The translations under genes were made by a program, and so were the position numbers. 64,000 bases of DNA from Salinilacustrithrix sp034522155 (GTDB lineage: Bacteria; Actinomycetota; Acidimicrobiia; Acidimicrobiales; Salinilacustritrichaceae), in NCBI GenBank assembly GCA_034522155.1, contig JAXHLP010000005.1:248001-312000 (forward strand), given 5' to 3'. Positions 35,440 to 43,679 of the stretch are shown in pieces (within the stretch, counting starts at the first letter, position 1; every line of letters starts with the position of its first letter). The notes below the pieces were generated by a model. The model was not told where the DNA came from, did no database searches, and saw nothing but the letters and a program-made list of their open reading frames with translations.

Positions 35440-35904
35440 GTGGATGTCTCCATCACCGTCAACGGCACCGAGTACGCGCACGACGTCGAACCACGCACGC
35501 TGCTCGTGCAGTACCTCCGCGAGAACCTCGGCCTCACCGGTACCAACATCGGCTGCGACACCTCATCCTGCGGAGCCTGCACCGTCCACCTCGACGGTGA
35601 GTCGGTGAAGTCCTGCACCGTGCTCGCCGCGCAGGCCGACGGCGCCTCGGTCACGACCATCGAGGGCCTGGCCCCGTCGGCGGACGAACTGCACCCGATG
35701 CAACAGGCCTTCCGCGAACATCACGGCCTGCAGTGCGGGTACTGCACCCCGGGCATGGTCATGGCGGCCACGTCGCTGCTCGACGAGAACCCCGATCCCA
35801 CCGAGACCGAGGTCCGCATCGGCCTGGAGGGCAACCTCTGTCGCTGCACCGGCTACCACAACATCGTCGCGGCCGTCCTGGCCGCCGCGGAGGCCAACCG
35901 ATGA
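35440..35904 (+). CDS. coxS: 2Fe-2S small subunit of a CODH/xanthine-oxidase family hydroxylase
   Basis: The 154-residue protein binds two 2Fe-2S clusters: a plant-type site at Cys39, 44, 47 and 59 (GCDTSSCGACTVHLDG) and a helical site at Cys99, 102, 134 and 136 (QCGYCTPGM, NLCRCTGYH). It passes electrons from the molybdenum site to FAD. The start is GTG 35440; the frame is open upstream without similarity. Its stop overlaps the next gene as ATGA. Whether the substrate is CO, an aldehyde or a purine cannot be told from this subunit, and the large subunit is not adjacent. Confidence 0.92.
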   Translation: MDVSITVNGTEYAHDVEPRTLLVQYLRENLGLTGTNIGCDTSSCGACTVHLDGESVKSCTVLAAQADGASVTTIEGLAPSADELHPMQQAFREHHGLQCGYCTPGMVMAATSLLDENPDPTETEVRIGLEGNLCRCTGYHNIVAAVLAAAEANR

Positions 35905-36722
35905 TCCCCGCCTCGTTCGACTACATCCGGGTCGACTCGGCCGATGCCGCGCTCGACGCACTCAGCGAGCACGGCGACGAGGCCAAGCTGCTGGCCGGGG
36001 GGCACTCGTTGCTGCCGCTGATGAAGCTGCGCCTCGCCACCCCGATGGTGCTGGTCGACGTCGGTCGCCTCGACGATCTGCGCTACATCGAGGACCGTGG
36101 CGACCACGTCGCCATCGGCGCGCTCACCCGCCATCGCGAGGTCGAGACCAGCGAGGTCCTCCGGGCCGAGGCCCCGATCCTCCCGCACGCCACGTCCCAC
36201 GTGGGCGACCCCCAGGTCCGCCACCGCGGCACCATCGGCGGCTCGATCGCCCACGGCGACCCGGCGAGCGACCTGCCCGCGGTGCTGCTCGCGCTCGGCG
36301 CCACGCTCGTGGTGCAGGGCCCCGACGGCACCCGCGAGATCTCCGCCGACGACTTCTTCACCGGTTTCCTCGAGACCGTGCTCGGCGAGACCGAGCTCCT
36401 CACCGAGATCCGGGTGCCCAAGATCCCGCGAGCGGGGTGGTCGTTCCAGAAGTTCAACCGCCGGGCCCAGGACTGGGCCATCGTCGGTGTGGCGTGCGTG
36501 CGGCGCGACGGCGGTGCCGGGATCGGCCTGGTCAACATGGCTACGCGGCCGATCCACGCCGCCGAGGCCGAAGCGGCCATCGCGTCGGGCGCCTCTGCCG
36601 AGGAGGCCGCCGAGGTGGCCGACGCGGGCGCCGAACCGACCGCGGATCTCAACGCGTCGGTCGAGTACCGGCGGCACCTGGCCCGGGTCCTCACCCGCCG
36701 GGCGCTCCTCGAGGCGGGTTGA
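35901..36722 (+). CDS. coxM: FAD-binding middle subunit of a CODH/xanthine-oxidase family hydroxylase
   Basis: The 273-residue CoxM-like protein has FAD-binding motifs AGGHSLLP (32-39) and TIGGSIAHGDPASDLP (111-126), then the CO-dehydrogenase flavoprotein C-terminal domain (FQKFNRRAQDWAIVGVA). It takes electrons from the 2Fe-2S subunit to an acceptor. It is coupled to coxS by a 4-base overlap. The expected large molybdopterin subunit does not follow; a Nudix gene comes next, 22 bases after the stop. moaA and moaC nearby fit a need for molybdenum cofactor. Confidence 0.92.
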   Translation: MIPASFDYIRVDSADAALDALSEHGDEAKLLAGGHSLLPLMKLRLATPMVLVDVGRLDDLRYIEDRGDHVAIGALTRHREVETSEVLRAEAPILPHATSHVGDPQVRHRGTIGGSIAHGDPASDLPAVLLALGATLVVQGPDGTREISADDFFTGFLETVLGETELLTEIRVPKIPRAGWSFQKFNRRAQDWAIVGVACVRRDGGAGIGLVNMATRPIHAAEAEAAIASGASAEEAAEVADAGAEPTADLNASVEYRRHLARVLTRRALLEAG

Positions 36723-36744
36723 GCCGGCCACACGGGGAGCGACC

Positions 36745-37422
36745 ATGAGCGAGTTGATCCCGGCGGCGACTGTCATCCCGCTGCGCGACGCCGACGTGGG
36801 TGTCGAGGTGCTGATGCTGCGCAAGAACTCCGAGCTCGCGTTCGGAGGCATGTGGGTCTTCCCCGGCGGTCGCGTCGACGAGGAGGACGAGGTCGACGGT
36901 GCCGACGAGGAGTCGGCCGCCCGGCGGGCCGCGGTCCGCGAGGCGCTGGAGGAGGCCGACCTCATCGTCGACCCCGACCGTCTCGTGCCGTTCAGCCACT
37001 GGACCCCGCCCGAGATGTCGGTCCACGGACCCAACCGCTTCGGCACCTGGTTCTTCGTCTGTCGTGCCCCGGTGGGCGAGGACGGTGAGGTGACCATCGA
37101 CGGCGGCGAGATCCACGAGGAGGTGTGGGTCGACCCCACCGACATGCTCCGACGGCGCGACGAGGGCGAGATCCAGCTCGCACCGCCCACCGTGGTCACG
37201 CTCCACGACCTCGCCGCCCACGACACCGTCGAGGCGGCGCTCGACGCCGCCGCCGCCCGGACGCCGGAGCGGTTCGCCACGGTGCTCGGCACCACCGACG
37301 AGGGCATCGTCACCATGTGGCACGGCGACGCCGGCTACGAGTCAGGCGAAGCCGACACCCCCGGTCCCCGGCACCGCATCGTGCTGCGAGACGGGCCATG
37401 GCGCTACGAACGCAGTTCCTGA
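36745..37422 (+). CDS. Nudix hydrolase (NUDT19/NUDT7-like long-box type)
   Basis: The 225-residue protein's Nudix box starts at FPGGRVDEEDE (39-49) and ends REALEEADLIV (65-75), with a 10-residue acidic insertion between. That longer box is a trait of the NUDT19/NUDT7-like group, which cleaves CoA and related pyrophosphates. The N-terminus PAATVIPLRDADVGVEVLMLRK is the usual first strand. The substrate is inferred only loosely. GGGGAG precedes the ATG. It sits between coxM and moaA on one strand. Confidence 0.85.
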   Translation: MSELIPAATVIPLRDADVGVEVLMLRKNSELAFGGMWVFPGGRVDEEDEVDGADEESAARRAAVREALEEADLIVDPDRLVPFSHWTPPEMSVHGPNRFGTWFFVCRAPVGEDGEVTIDGGEIHEEVWVDPTDMLRRRDEGEIQLAPPTVVTLHDLAAHDTVEAALDAAAARTPERFATVLGTTDEGIVTMWHGDAGYESGEADTPGPRHRIVLRDGPWRYERSS

Positions 37423-37445
37423 CACGCCGGTAGCGTGGGTGGTCC

Positions 37446-38468
37446 ATGGCCGCCGAGCAGCTCATCGACACCTACGGCCGGGTCCACCGCGACCTGCGCA
37501 TCTCGGTGACCGACCGCTGCAACTTCCGGTGCACCTACTGCATGCCCGAGGAGGGCATGCAGTGGCTGGCCAAGGACGAGATCCTCACCTTCGAGGAGAC
37601 GGCACGTCTGGCGCGGATCTTCGTCGAGCGCTTCGGCTTCGACTGCATCCGGCTCACCGGCGGTGAGCCCACGGTCCGGGCCCACCTGCAGGTGCTCATC
37701 GAACAGATCTCGGGGTTGCGGGTCGGCGGCGACGGGCCGCTCGTCGACATCGCCATGACCACCAACGCGTCGACGCTGCGCAACCAGGCCCACGACCTGG
37801 TCGACGCCGGTCTGCGCCGCATCAACGTCAGCCTCGATTCGCTGCGCCCCGACCGGTTCCACGAGATGACCCGGCGCGACGAGTTGCCCAAGGTGCTCGG
37901 CGGCATCGACGCCGCGAAGGAGGCCGGCCTCGACCCGGTGAAGGTCAACGTCGTGCTCATCGGCGGTGTCAACGACGACGAGGTCGTCGACTTCGCCCGC
38001 TGGGGGCGCGACCAGGGCACCGTCGTGCGCTTCATCGAGTACATGCCCCTCGACGCCGACGCCACCTGGCAGCACGCCCAGGTCGTCCCCCAGGCCGAGA
38101 TCGTGCGCCGCATCGAGGAGGTCTTCCCGCTCGAACCGGTGGTGCGGGGCAACGAGCCGGCCGAGCGGTTCCGCTACCTCGACCTCCCTGACGATCACCC
38201 GGGCGGCGTCGTCGGCGTGATCCCGAGCGTGACCCGTCCCTTCTGCGACTCGTGCGACCGGGTGCGCCTCACCGCCGAGGGTCAGCTCCGCAACTGCCTG
38301 TTCGCGCTCGACGAGTTCGACCTGCGCGGGCCGCTCCGGTCCGGGGCCAGCGACGACGACCTGGCCGAGATCATGCACCGGGCGGTGGGCGAGAAGTGGG
38401 CCGGCCACGCCATCGGCCAGGTCCAGTTCATCCGGCCCCGCAAGTCGATGTCCCAGATCGGCGGCTGA
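37446..38468 (+). CDS. moaA: GTP 3',8-cyclase (molybdenum cofactor synthesis)
   Basis: Radical SAM enzyme making the first cyclised intermediate from GTP. The 340-residue protein has the SAM cluster at Cys25, 29 and 32 (DRCNFRCTYCMPEEGM). The GTP-side cluster cysteines lie in RPFCDSCDRVRLTAEG and NCLF, and the C-terminal double Gly (QIGG) needed for activity is present. Substrate block RLTGGEPTVR is intact. The hairpin over its stop codon (38467-38485) may end the transcript before moaC. Confidence 0.97.
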   Translation: MAAEQLIDTYGRVHRDLRISVTDRCNFRCTYCMPEEGMQWLAKDEILTFEETARLARIFVERFGFDCIRLTGGEPTVRAHLQVLIEQISGLRVGGDGPLVDIAMTTNASTLRNQAHDLVDAGLRRINVSLDSLRPDRFHEMTRRDELPKVLGGIDAAKEAGLDPVKVNVVLIGGVNDDEVVDFARWGRDQGTVVRFIEYMPLDADATWQHAQVVPQAEIVRRIEEVFPLEPVVRGNEPAERFRYLDLPDDHPGGVVGVIPSVTRPFCDSCDRVRLTAEGQLRNCLFALDEFDLRGPLRSGASDDDLAEIMHRAVGEKWAGHAIGQVQFIRPRKSMSQIGG

Positions 38469-38485
38469 CGAATGCTTCGCATTCA
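38467..38485 (+). terminator. Hairpin at the moaA stop codon
   Basis: GAATGC/GCATTC stem with loop TTC beginning right after the moaA stop. It closely resembles the second hairpin after tRNA-Ala (39942-39962). There is no T run. Confidence 0.4.
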
Positions 38486-38517
38486 TCGGTGGCGACTGAG
38501 CACATAGACTGCCGCCG

Positions 38518-39027
38518 ATGTCCGACCGCGGCCTCACCCACCTCGACCCGCTCGGCCGAGCCCGGATGGTCGACGTCACCCCCAAGGATCCGACGCACCG
38601 TCGGGCCGTGTGCCGGGGGCGGGTCTACATGCAACCCGACACCACTTCGATGGTCGCGCGTGGCGCCATCAGCAAGGGCGACGTCCTCGCGGTGGCCCGG
38701 GTCGCTGGCATCCAGGCGGCCAAGCGCACGCCCGATCTCATCCCGCTGTGCCACCCGCTGCTGGTCGGCTCGGTGCTGGTCAACTTCCGGATCGAGGACG
38801 ACTTCATCGAGGTCGAGGCCCAGGTCGACACCATCGACCGCACCGGCGTCGAGATGGAAGCGATGACCGCGTGCTCGATCGCCTGCCTGACCATCTACGA
38901 CATGTGCAAGTCCGCCGATCGGGCGATGGTCATCCGCGACATCGCGCTGTGGGAGAAGACCGGCGGCCGCTCGGGCACCTACCGACGCGCCCCGGACCTC
39001 GACGGGCACGGCGAGCTCGAGATCTGA
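38518..39027 (+). CDS. moaC: Cyclic pyranopterin monophosphate synthase
   Basis: MoaC converts the MoaA product into cyclic pyranopterin monophosphate. The 169-residue protein shows MVDVTPKDPTHRRAV, LIPLCHPL (74-81), GVEMEAMTACS and the catalytic block YDMCKSADRAM with Asp128 and Lys131. It lies 49 bases after moaA and in the same direction; other moa/moe genes are not in the window. A 212-bp gap of lower GC follows. Confidence 0.96.
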   Translation: MSDRGLTHLDPLGRARMVDVTPKDPTHRRAVCRGRVYMQPDTTSMVARGAISKGDVLAVARVAGIQAAKRTPDLIPLCHPLLVGSVLVNFRIEDDFIEVEAQVDTIDRTGVEMEAMTACSIACLTIYDMCKSADRAMVIRDIALWEKTGGRSGTYRRAPDLDGHGELEI

Positions 39028-39239
39028 ACTGCTTGGTTCACGCAGCGCGCTCGAACAAAATACAGCACGAATGGTTGTCGGGAGATTGCGTTTCGTAGTA
39101 GAAACGTAAAGAACGGGTCATCGCACCCGCTTGCCGCCAAGTCCTGTCCACCACCAGTCCGTCCACGGTCCACTCGGTATCCACCACTTCGGATCCGGGC
39201 GATCGTACGGTTCTCCCTACCGAAAGCGAGGCGAGGAGT

Positions 39240-39755
39240 ATGACCATCATGGTGCTCGTGGTGCTTGCAGCCATCTGGGCCGCGGTCCTCCTTCCGCCGT
39301 ATCTCCAGAAGCGTCGCGCAACGCATCCGTCATCATCGGTCGTCGACTTCAACCGCCAGCTCGCCGTGCTCCAGCGCACCGGTCGAGCCCTCGACGGTGC
39401 CGACCTCCGTGAGGGCTACGCCCGCCAGGCCCAGGCCTACCCGACCTACGGCGCCGCCCCCCAGCCGGCCGACGCCGGGCCCCGGATGAACCGCCAGGAC
39501 GTGCTCCGCCGCCGCCGCGACGTGTTCGCCACGCTCGTCTGTGCCGCCCTGCTGACCTTCGTGCTCGCCATCGCGCTCGGGGGCAGCGTCTGGCTGTTCC
39601 ACTTGCTCGTCGATGCCGCCCTCCTCGGCTACACCGCCATGCTGATGCAGATCCAGCAGCGTCGCCAGGCCTACGCCGCCCGCGACAACGTGCGATACCT
39701 GCCCCAGGAGCAGTCGGCCACCCAACAGGCCCTCCTGCGCCAGCGGGCGAACTGA
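39240..39755 (+). CDS. Membrane protein of unknown function
   Basis: The 171-residue protein has an N-terminal membrane segment (about 4-20, MVLVVLAAIWAAVLLPPYL), a cytoplasmic-like linker rich in Q, A and P (25-90), and two further hydrophobic stretches (about 94-132) joined by a short turn. The C-terminal tail is polar and glutamine-rich. No family was recognised. ATG 39240 has GAGG 8 bases upstream; ATG 39249 (fourth codon) is 10 bases after AGGAG and is an equal candidate. It precedes tRNA-Ala by 74 bases. Confidence 0.7.
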   Translation: MTIMVLVVLAAIWAAVLLPPYLQKRRATHPSSSVVDFNRQLAVLQRTGRALDGADLREGYARQAQAYPTYGAAPQPADAGPRMNRQDVLRRRRDVFATLVCAALLTFVLAIALGGSVWLFHLLVDAALLGYTAMLMQIQQRRQAYAARDNVRYLPQEQSATQQALLRQRAN

Positions 39756-39829
39756 ATCCCGGGCAGACACACCCGAGATCCGGGTTCGGCCCCGGGCCCG
39801 GGCTGGGATAGATTGCGGACTCCCCACAC

Positions 39830-39903
39830 GGGGGTGTAGCTCAGTTGGCTAGAGCGCCTCGGTCGCATCGAGGAGGCCAGGGGTTCGAATCCCCTCACCT
39901 CCA
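39830..39903 (+). tRNA. tRNA-Ala (anticodon CGC)
   Basis: The 74-nt cloverleaf has acceptor GGGGGTG/CACCTCC (one G-T pair), D-arm GCTC/GAGC, anticodon arm CCTCG/CGAGG with loop GTCGCAT giving anticodon CGC, T-arm AGGGG/CCCCT with TTCGAAT, and discriminator A. CCA is not encoded. It decodes GCG. Partial or broken genes follow it (39957-41490). Confidence 0.95.
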
Positions 39904-39905
39904 CG

Positions 39906-39939
39906 CGAACCCTTCGGCCGCAGGGCGGCCTCGGGTTCG
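39906..39939 (+). terminator. Conserved tRNA-proximal hairpin (tRNA-Ala copy)
   Basis: Stem CGAACCC/GGGTTCG outside, small internal loop, GGCCGC/GCGGCC inside, loop AGG. It starts 3 bases after tRNA-Ala and matches the hairpin after tRNA-Gln base for base except for one extra T. Confidence 0.65.
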
Positions 39940-39941
39940 TT

Positions 39942-39962
39942 GACGAATGCTCCGCATTCGTC
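39942..39962 (+). terminator. Second hairpin downstream of tRNA-Ala
   Basis: 9-bp perfect stem GACGAATGC/GCATTCGTC with loop TCC, directly after the first hairpin and its TTGA spacer. Probably part of a tandem terminator. Confidence 0.55.
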
Positions 39963-40241
39963 TCGGCCTTCGACACGTCCATCCGCAATTGGACCGAGAC
40001 CACCGTCGAGGGCATCAGCACCGTCTCGCGGGTGTCGTTCGCGGGCAACGGTGTCACGATCACCGACGGGGACAACGGGGTCGTGGTCACACCCGAGTTG
40101 GCGGTGATCGCCAGGTTCGAAGTGGCCGGCCGGAACCCCCCGGTGGCCGTGGACCAGGCCTCGTCGACCACACCCCGAATCACGACCTTCGATCGAACCC
40201 GCGACGGTGTCCGATTGCGAGACGTCAGTCCGGCGGGTTGA
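39957..40241 (+). pseudogene. Gene fragment of unknown family after tRNA-Ala
   Basis: An open frame of about 95 codons ending at TGA 40239-40241 has strong third-position GC bias and natural-looking content (SIRNWTETTVEGISTVSRVS, VVVTPELAVIARFEVAG). It has no credible start: its 5' side runs into the tRNA hairpins, and the first GTG is at 40032. It looks like the C-terminal remnant of a gene, possibly cut by an integration or deletion at the tRNA. The opposite strand is also open, so the call is tentative. Confidence 0.35.
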
Positions 40242-40281
40242 GGAGTTCGCAGACTCCGTGCTGTGAGGCATCATCGCATCG

Positions 40282-41206
40282 ATGAGAGGTCGCCTGGTCG
40301 TCATCGGCGCGGTGGGCCGTCGTCGCCGTGGCGGTCGGCGTTCGGCCGTGGCAGCAGGACTCGGGCGGGAACGAGGCCGTCCCCGCCGGTCCCTCGGTCG
40401 AGGTCGTGCAGATGAACGTGTGTGGCGGGTTGGGCTGCTACGGCGAGGATGTGCCCGACCGGATGCAGATCGTCGACTACGCGGTCGATGTTCTCGCTGG
40501 GACACGCGCCGACTTCGCGCTGCTCAACGAGATCTGCATGGACCAGCTCGATGCCATCGTGGCCCAGCTCGACGCGTCTTGGGCGATGTCGGCCGTCTCG
40601 GTCGACACCTTGGCCACGGGCAACGGGTGCGCAGGACACGCGTACGGGAACGCGGTGCTGCACCGCGGGACGCTCGTGGAAGCGCGCACCTTCGAGTCCT
40701 GCCAGCAGGGTCACGAGCCGTGTCTGGAGAACCCACCGCTCGAGCTGAGCGGGGAGCAACGGGCCATGGTCTGTGCCACGGCCCGACCCCCCGGAATCGG
40801 GAACGAGGTGACGGCATGCTCGGTGCACCTGGTGCCACGAGGGAGCCAGCCCCTCGATGGTCGTTCCTGGGACGAGTGGAACGACCTGCAGCTCCAGTCA
40901 CTGCGGACGCTCGTCGTCGGGGCACTGGATGACATGGGCCCCGTGGTGGTCGGAGGTGACTTCAACGTCGTTCCGGAGCGTGTGCTCGATGCCTGGCCAC
41001 CGGGCTGGAGCGAACTCGACGACGAACTGCGCCCGACGCGCCCGGTTCCGGATCCCCGCCGCAAGATCGACTACGTGATGCTGTCGCCGGGTCTGCACGC
41101 GGCTGACGTCGAGCTGCTCGATGTGGCGACCTGCCCCGCCAGCCGACTCGCGGGGCGGTGGTGCACTGACCACCGTCCCCTCGCCGGCACCGTGATCGTC
41201 GGGTAG
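40282..41206 (+). CDS. Secreted endonuclease/exonuclease/phosphatase-family protein with a frame break
   Basis: The main frame from GTG 40328 encodes an EEP-fold domain: VVQMNVCGG, the Glu of LLNEICMD, VVGGDFNVVPE, KIDYVML and the catalytic His in CTDHRPLAGT. It may cut DNA or a phosphodiester. The ATG at 40282 opens frame 1 as MRGRLVVIGAV. Removing one G from the GGG at 40314-40316 joins it to AVVAVAVGVRPW, giving a perfect signal sequence. So the gene is either exported and hit by a one-base insertion, or a sequencing error is present. As it stands, only the leaderless form could be made. Confidence 0.75.
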
Positions 41207-41334
41207 CACCTTCATCCGGGGGTTCTCGTCGATGACCCGACCCAGCACCCGTGTCGTCGAGTTCGGTCGACAGGAAGTCGGCTGCTCGTCCCGAGATGGG
41301 CGCAATGGCCGGAGGCTACGTAGTCTGCCGGCAC

Positions 41335-41490
41335 GTGAGCACCGTGCTGCTACTGCGATGTCCGGACCAGCCGGGCATCGTCGCGGCAGTGGGGCAGACG
41401 ATTGCAGGGCTCGGCGGCAACCGCGCGGTCCGGCTCCATCTCCAGCACCGGGTGCTCACCGACGGCAACCGGACGGTCGTCTTCAACTGA
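41335..41490 (+). pseudogene. purU: Internally deleted formyltetrahydrofolate deformylase remnant
   Basis: The 51-codon frame starts as the ACT domain of PurU (TVLLLRCPDQPGIVAAVGQ, ending GLGGN). It then passes straight into what looks like the PurU C-terminus (RAVRLHLQHRVLTDGNRTVV). Full PurU has about 280-290 residues, so roughly 230-240 residues including the whole hydrolase domain are missing at about base 41420. The product cannot be an active deformylase. The stop TGA overlaps the ATG of the ClC gene, so its translation might still couple to that gene. Confidence 0.75.
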
Positions 41491-43178
41491 TGGCGCGCCG
41501 CTTCACCCTCCACGACGCGCACCGCGAGCGACTCCGCGCCCTGTCTCGCCGATCCCAACAAGTCCTGTTCTTCGCGGCGGCGACAGGGGCCGTCACCGGT
41601 GTCGCCGTCGCCGGCTTCGAGTGGCTCACCCGGGAGGTCGTGTACGAGGCGTTGGTCCACTCCCCGCTCTGGGTCCGGTGTGTGGCACCGATCTTCGGGC
41701 TCGTGGGGGCGGCGCTGTGCATCAAGCTGTTCCAGGGCGACGGCACCGCCACCGCCGACGACTACGTCGCCGATTTCCACTCGCGGTCGAACCATCCCGG
41801 GCTCCGCCAACTGCCCGCCCGGGTCCTCGCCAGCTTCTTCACCCTCGCCAGCGGCGGCGCGCTGGGCTACGAGGGCCCAGCGATCTACGCGGGGGCCAAG
41901 ACCGGCGCCGCGTTGCAGCACCGCCTTCGTCGCTTCTTCGCCCGCGACGAGGCCAAGGTCCTCTTGGTGGCGGGCGCGGCCGCCGGGGTGGCCGCCATCT
42001 TCCGCGCCCCCGCCACGGGCGTGGTCTTCGCGCTCGAGGTCCCGTACCGGGACGACCTCGCTCGCCGGCAGCTCATCCCGGCCGCGATCGCCGCTGCGGC
42101 CGGATACCTGACCTTCGTCGCCCTGCTCGGCACCGAACCCCTGCTCCCGGTCGAAGGTCGACCCGGCTTCGGCTTCGCCGAACTGGGTGGTGCGGTGGTG
42201 CTCGGCCTCCTGAGCGGCGGCATCGCCCGCTTCTTCGCCGGCGGTGTCCACTGGATCAAGCGCGTGACCCAGCAGCTCGATCCCCTGCTCCTCGCGACGG
42301 GAGCGGGCGTCGCCCTCGCCGGCCTCGCCTACGCGAGCGAGCTCGTGTACGACGAGCCCCTCACCCTCGGCGCCGGGTACGAAACGGTCAGCTGGTCGCT
42401 CGATCCCGAACACGGCGTGGGCCTGGTCCTGCTCCTCTTCGCGATGCGTGCCGCGGCGTCGGGCGTGACCCTCGGCGGTCGGGGCGTGGGCGGGCTGTTC
42501 ATCCCGTTGGTCGTCCAGGGTGCGTTGCTCGGTCGGATCGTGGGCGGGATGTTCGGTGACACCGACTCGACGCTGTTCCCCCTCATCGGGATCGCCGCGT
42601 TCCTGGGTGCGGGGTATCGCGTGCCCCTCGCCGCCGTGATGTTCGTCGCCGAGACGACCGGACGCGCCGGGTTCATCGTCCCCGGCCTCATCGCGTCGGT
42701 GACCGCGCAGCTGTTCATGGGGCGATGGTCGGTTTCGCCCGCGCAGGTCGGGTCCCGGCTCGGTCACCTCGAGCGGCGGTTCTCGATGCCGATCGCGTCG
42801 GCGCTCACCACCGACGTGCTGTCGATCCCGCCCGAGGCCACCGCCCAGGAGTTCTTCTGGAACCACGTCATCGGCTCGCGCCAGCAGTCGGTGCCGGTGA
42901 TCGACGGCGCGAACTACTGCGGGCTCGTTCGGGTGGACGAGCTCCGCGACGTGCCCCGCGAGGAGTGGGACGACACGGCGATCGGCGACATCATGCGCAC
43001 CGACCTGCCCACGGGACGCCCGGACTGGTTGCTGCGTCAGGCGGTCGAGGCGATGGACAGCTCGGCCGTCGACCTGCTCCCCGTCACCGACGACAAGGGC
43101 CTGTTCGTCGGCGTCGTCACCATGGACGAGATCGTCAAGCTCGACGACATCCTCGACGTCACCGAAGACGGGAGCTGA
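41490..43178 (+). CDS. ClC-family chloride channel/transporter with C-terminal CBS domains
   Basis: The 562-residue protein has an N-terminal ClC core of 10 or more membrane helices with the anion-site motifs GYEGP (gating Glu128), GVTLGGRGVGGLFIP and GIAAFLGAGYRVPLAA. The cytoplasmic end (about 430-555) contains two CBS motifs (TDVLSIPPEATAQEFFW and AVDLLPVTDDKGLFVGVVT) that usually sense adenine nucleotides. Exchange of chloride and protons is typical of bacterial members. The ATG overlaps the stop of the purU remnant by one base. Confidence 0.93.
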   Translation: MARRFTLHDAHRERLRALSRRSQQVLFFAAATGAVTGVAVAGFEWLTREVVYEALVHSPLWVRCVAPIFGLVGAALCIKLFQGDGTATADDYVADFHSRSNHPGLRQLPARVLASFFTLASGGALGYEGPAIYAGAKTGAALQHRLRRFFARDEAKVLLVAGAAAGVAAIFRAPATGVVFALEVPYRDDLARRQLIPAAIAAAAGYLTFVALLGTEPLLPVEGRPGFGFAELGGAVVLGLLSGGIARFFAGGVHWIKRVTQQLDPLLLATGAGVALAGLAYASELVYDEPLTLGAGYETVSWSLDPEHGVGLVLLLFAMRAAASGVTLGGRGVGGLFIPLVVQGALLGRIVGGMFGDTDSTLFPLIGIAAFLGAGYRVPLAAVMFVAETTGRAGFIVPGLIASVTAQLFMGRWSVSPAQVGSRLGHLERRFSMPIASALTTDVLSIPPEATAQEFFWNHVIGSRQQSVPVIDGANYCGLVRVDELRDVPREEWDDTAIGDIMRTDLPTGRPDWLLRQAVEAMDSSAVDLLPVTDDKGLFVGVVTMDEIVKLDDILDVTEDGS

Positions 43179-43321
43179 CGAGGGCCAGCCCCACCGAACC
43201 GGACGTACCCCCGGTCACGGCCTACATCGGCGACATGTGATGGTCATGGACCAGGTCCGCACCGAGGGCCGGGCGGAATCGCTGTGCTCCTGGCCGTCGG
43301 GTGAACAGGCAGACTGTGGCC

Positions 43322-43672
43322 ATGACCGCGCTCGAGTATGACGAGCGGCCTTGGGGCAACTACACCGTCCTGGCCGACGCCGACGACCACAAGGTCAAGC
43401 GTCTTGTCGTCCACCCGGGCAAGCGGCTCAGCTACCAGACCCACGCCCGCCGCCAGGAGCACTGGTACGTCGTGAGCGGGACCGCCACGGTGACCCTCGA
43501 CGGCGCCGACATCCTGGTCGCCCCCGGCGAGTCGGTCGACATCGGCCTGGGCACCGCGCACCGATGCGCCAACCAGGGTGACGAGGACGTCGTGTTCATC
43601 GAGGTCCAGCGGGGCGACTACTTCGGCGAGGACGACATCGTCCGCCTCGAGGACGACTTCGGTCGCTCCTGA
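43322..43672 (+). CDS. Cupin protein, mannose-6-phosphate isomerase type II-like
   Basis: The 116-residue single cupin has the family start ERPWGNYTVL, metal ligands in SYQTHARRQEHW (His41, His47), and a second motif GTAHRCANQG. Stand-alone domains of this type match the C-terminal isomerase part of bifunctional GDP-mannose pyrophosphorylases, and may interconvert mannose and fructose 6-phosphates. ATG 43322 fits the family start; GTG 43301 would add seven residues. Confidence 0.85.
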   Translation: MTALEYDERPWGNYTVLADADDHKVKRLVVHPGKRLSYQTHARRQEHWYVVSGTATVTLDGADILVAPGESVDIGLGTAHRCANQGDEDVVFIEVQRGDYFGEDDIVRLEDDFGRS

Positions 43673-43679
43673 GACATTC

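Noticed and set aside
39028..39239. Lower-GC gap after moaC as a possible RNA gene or foreign insert
   Set aside because: Only a short inverted repeat (CGTTTC/GAAACG) was found; 212 bp with promoter-like composition is enough to explain it.
39671..40183. 170-codon leftward frame through the tRNA-Ala region
   Set aside because: It runs across a certain tRNA gene and the end of another gene; the rightward fragment has the better codon bias.
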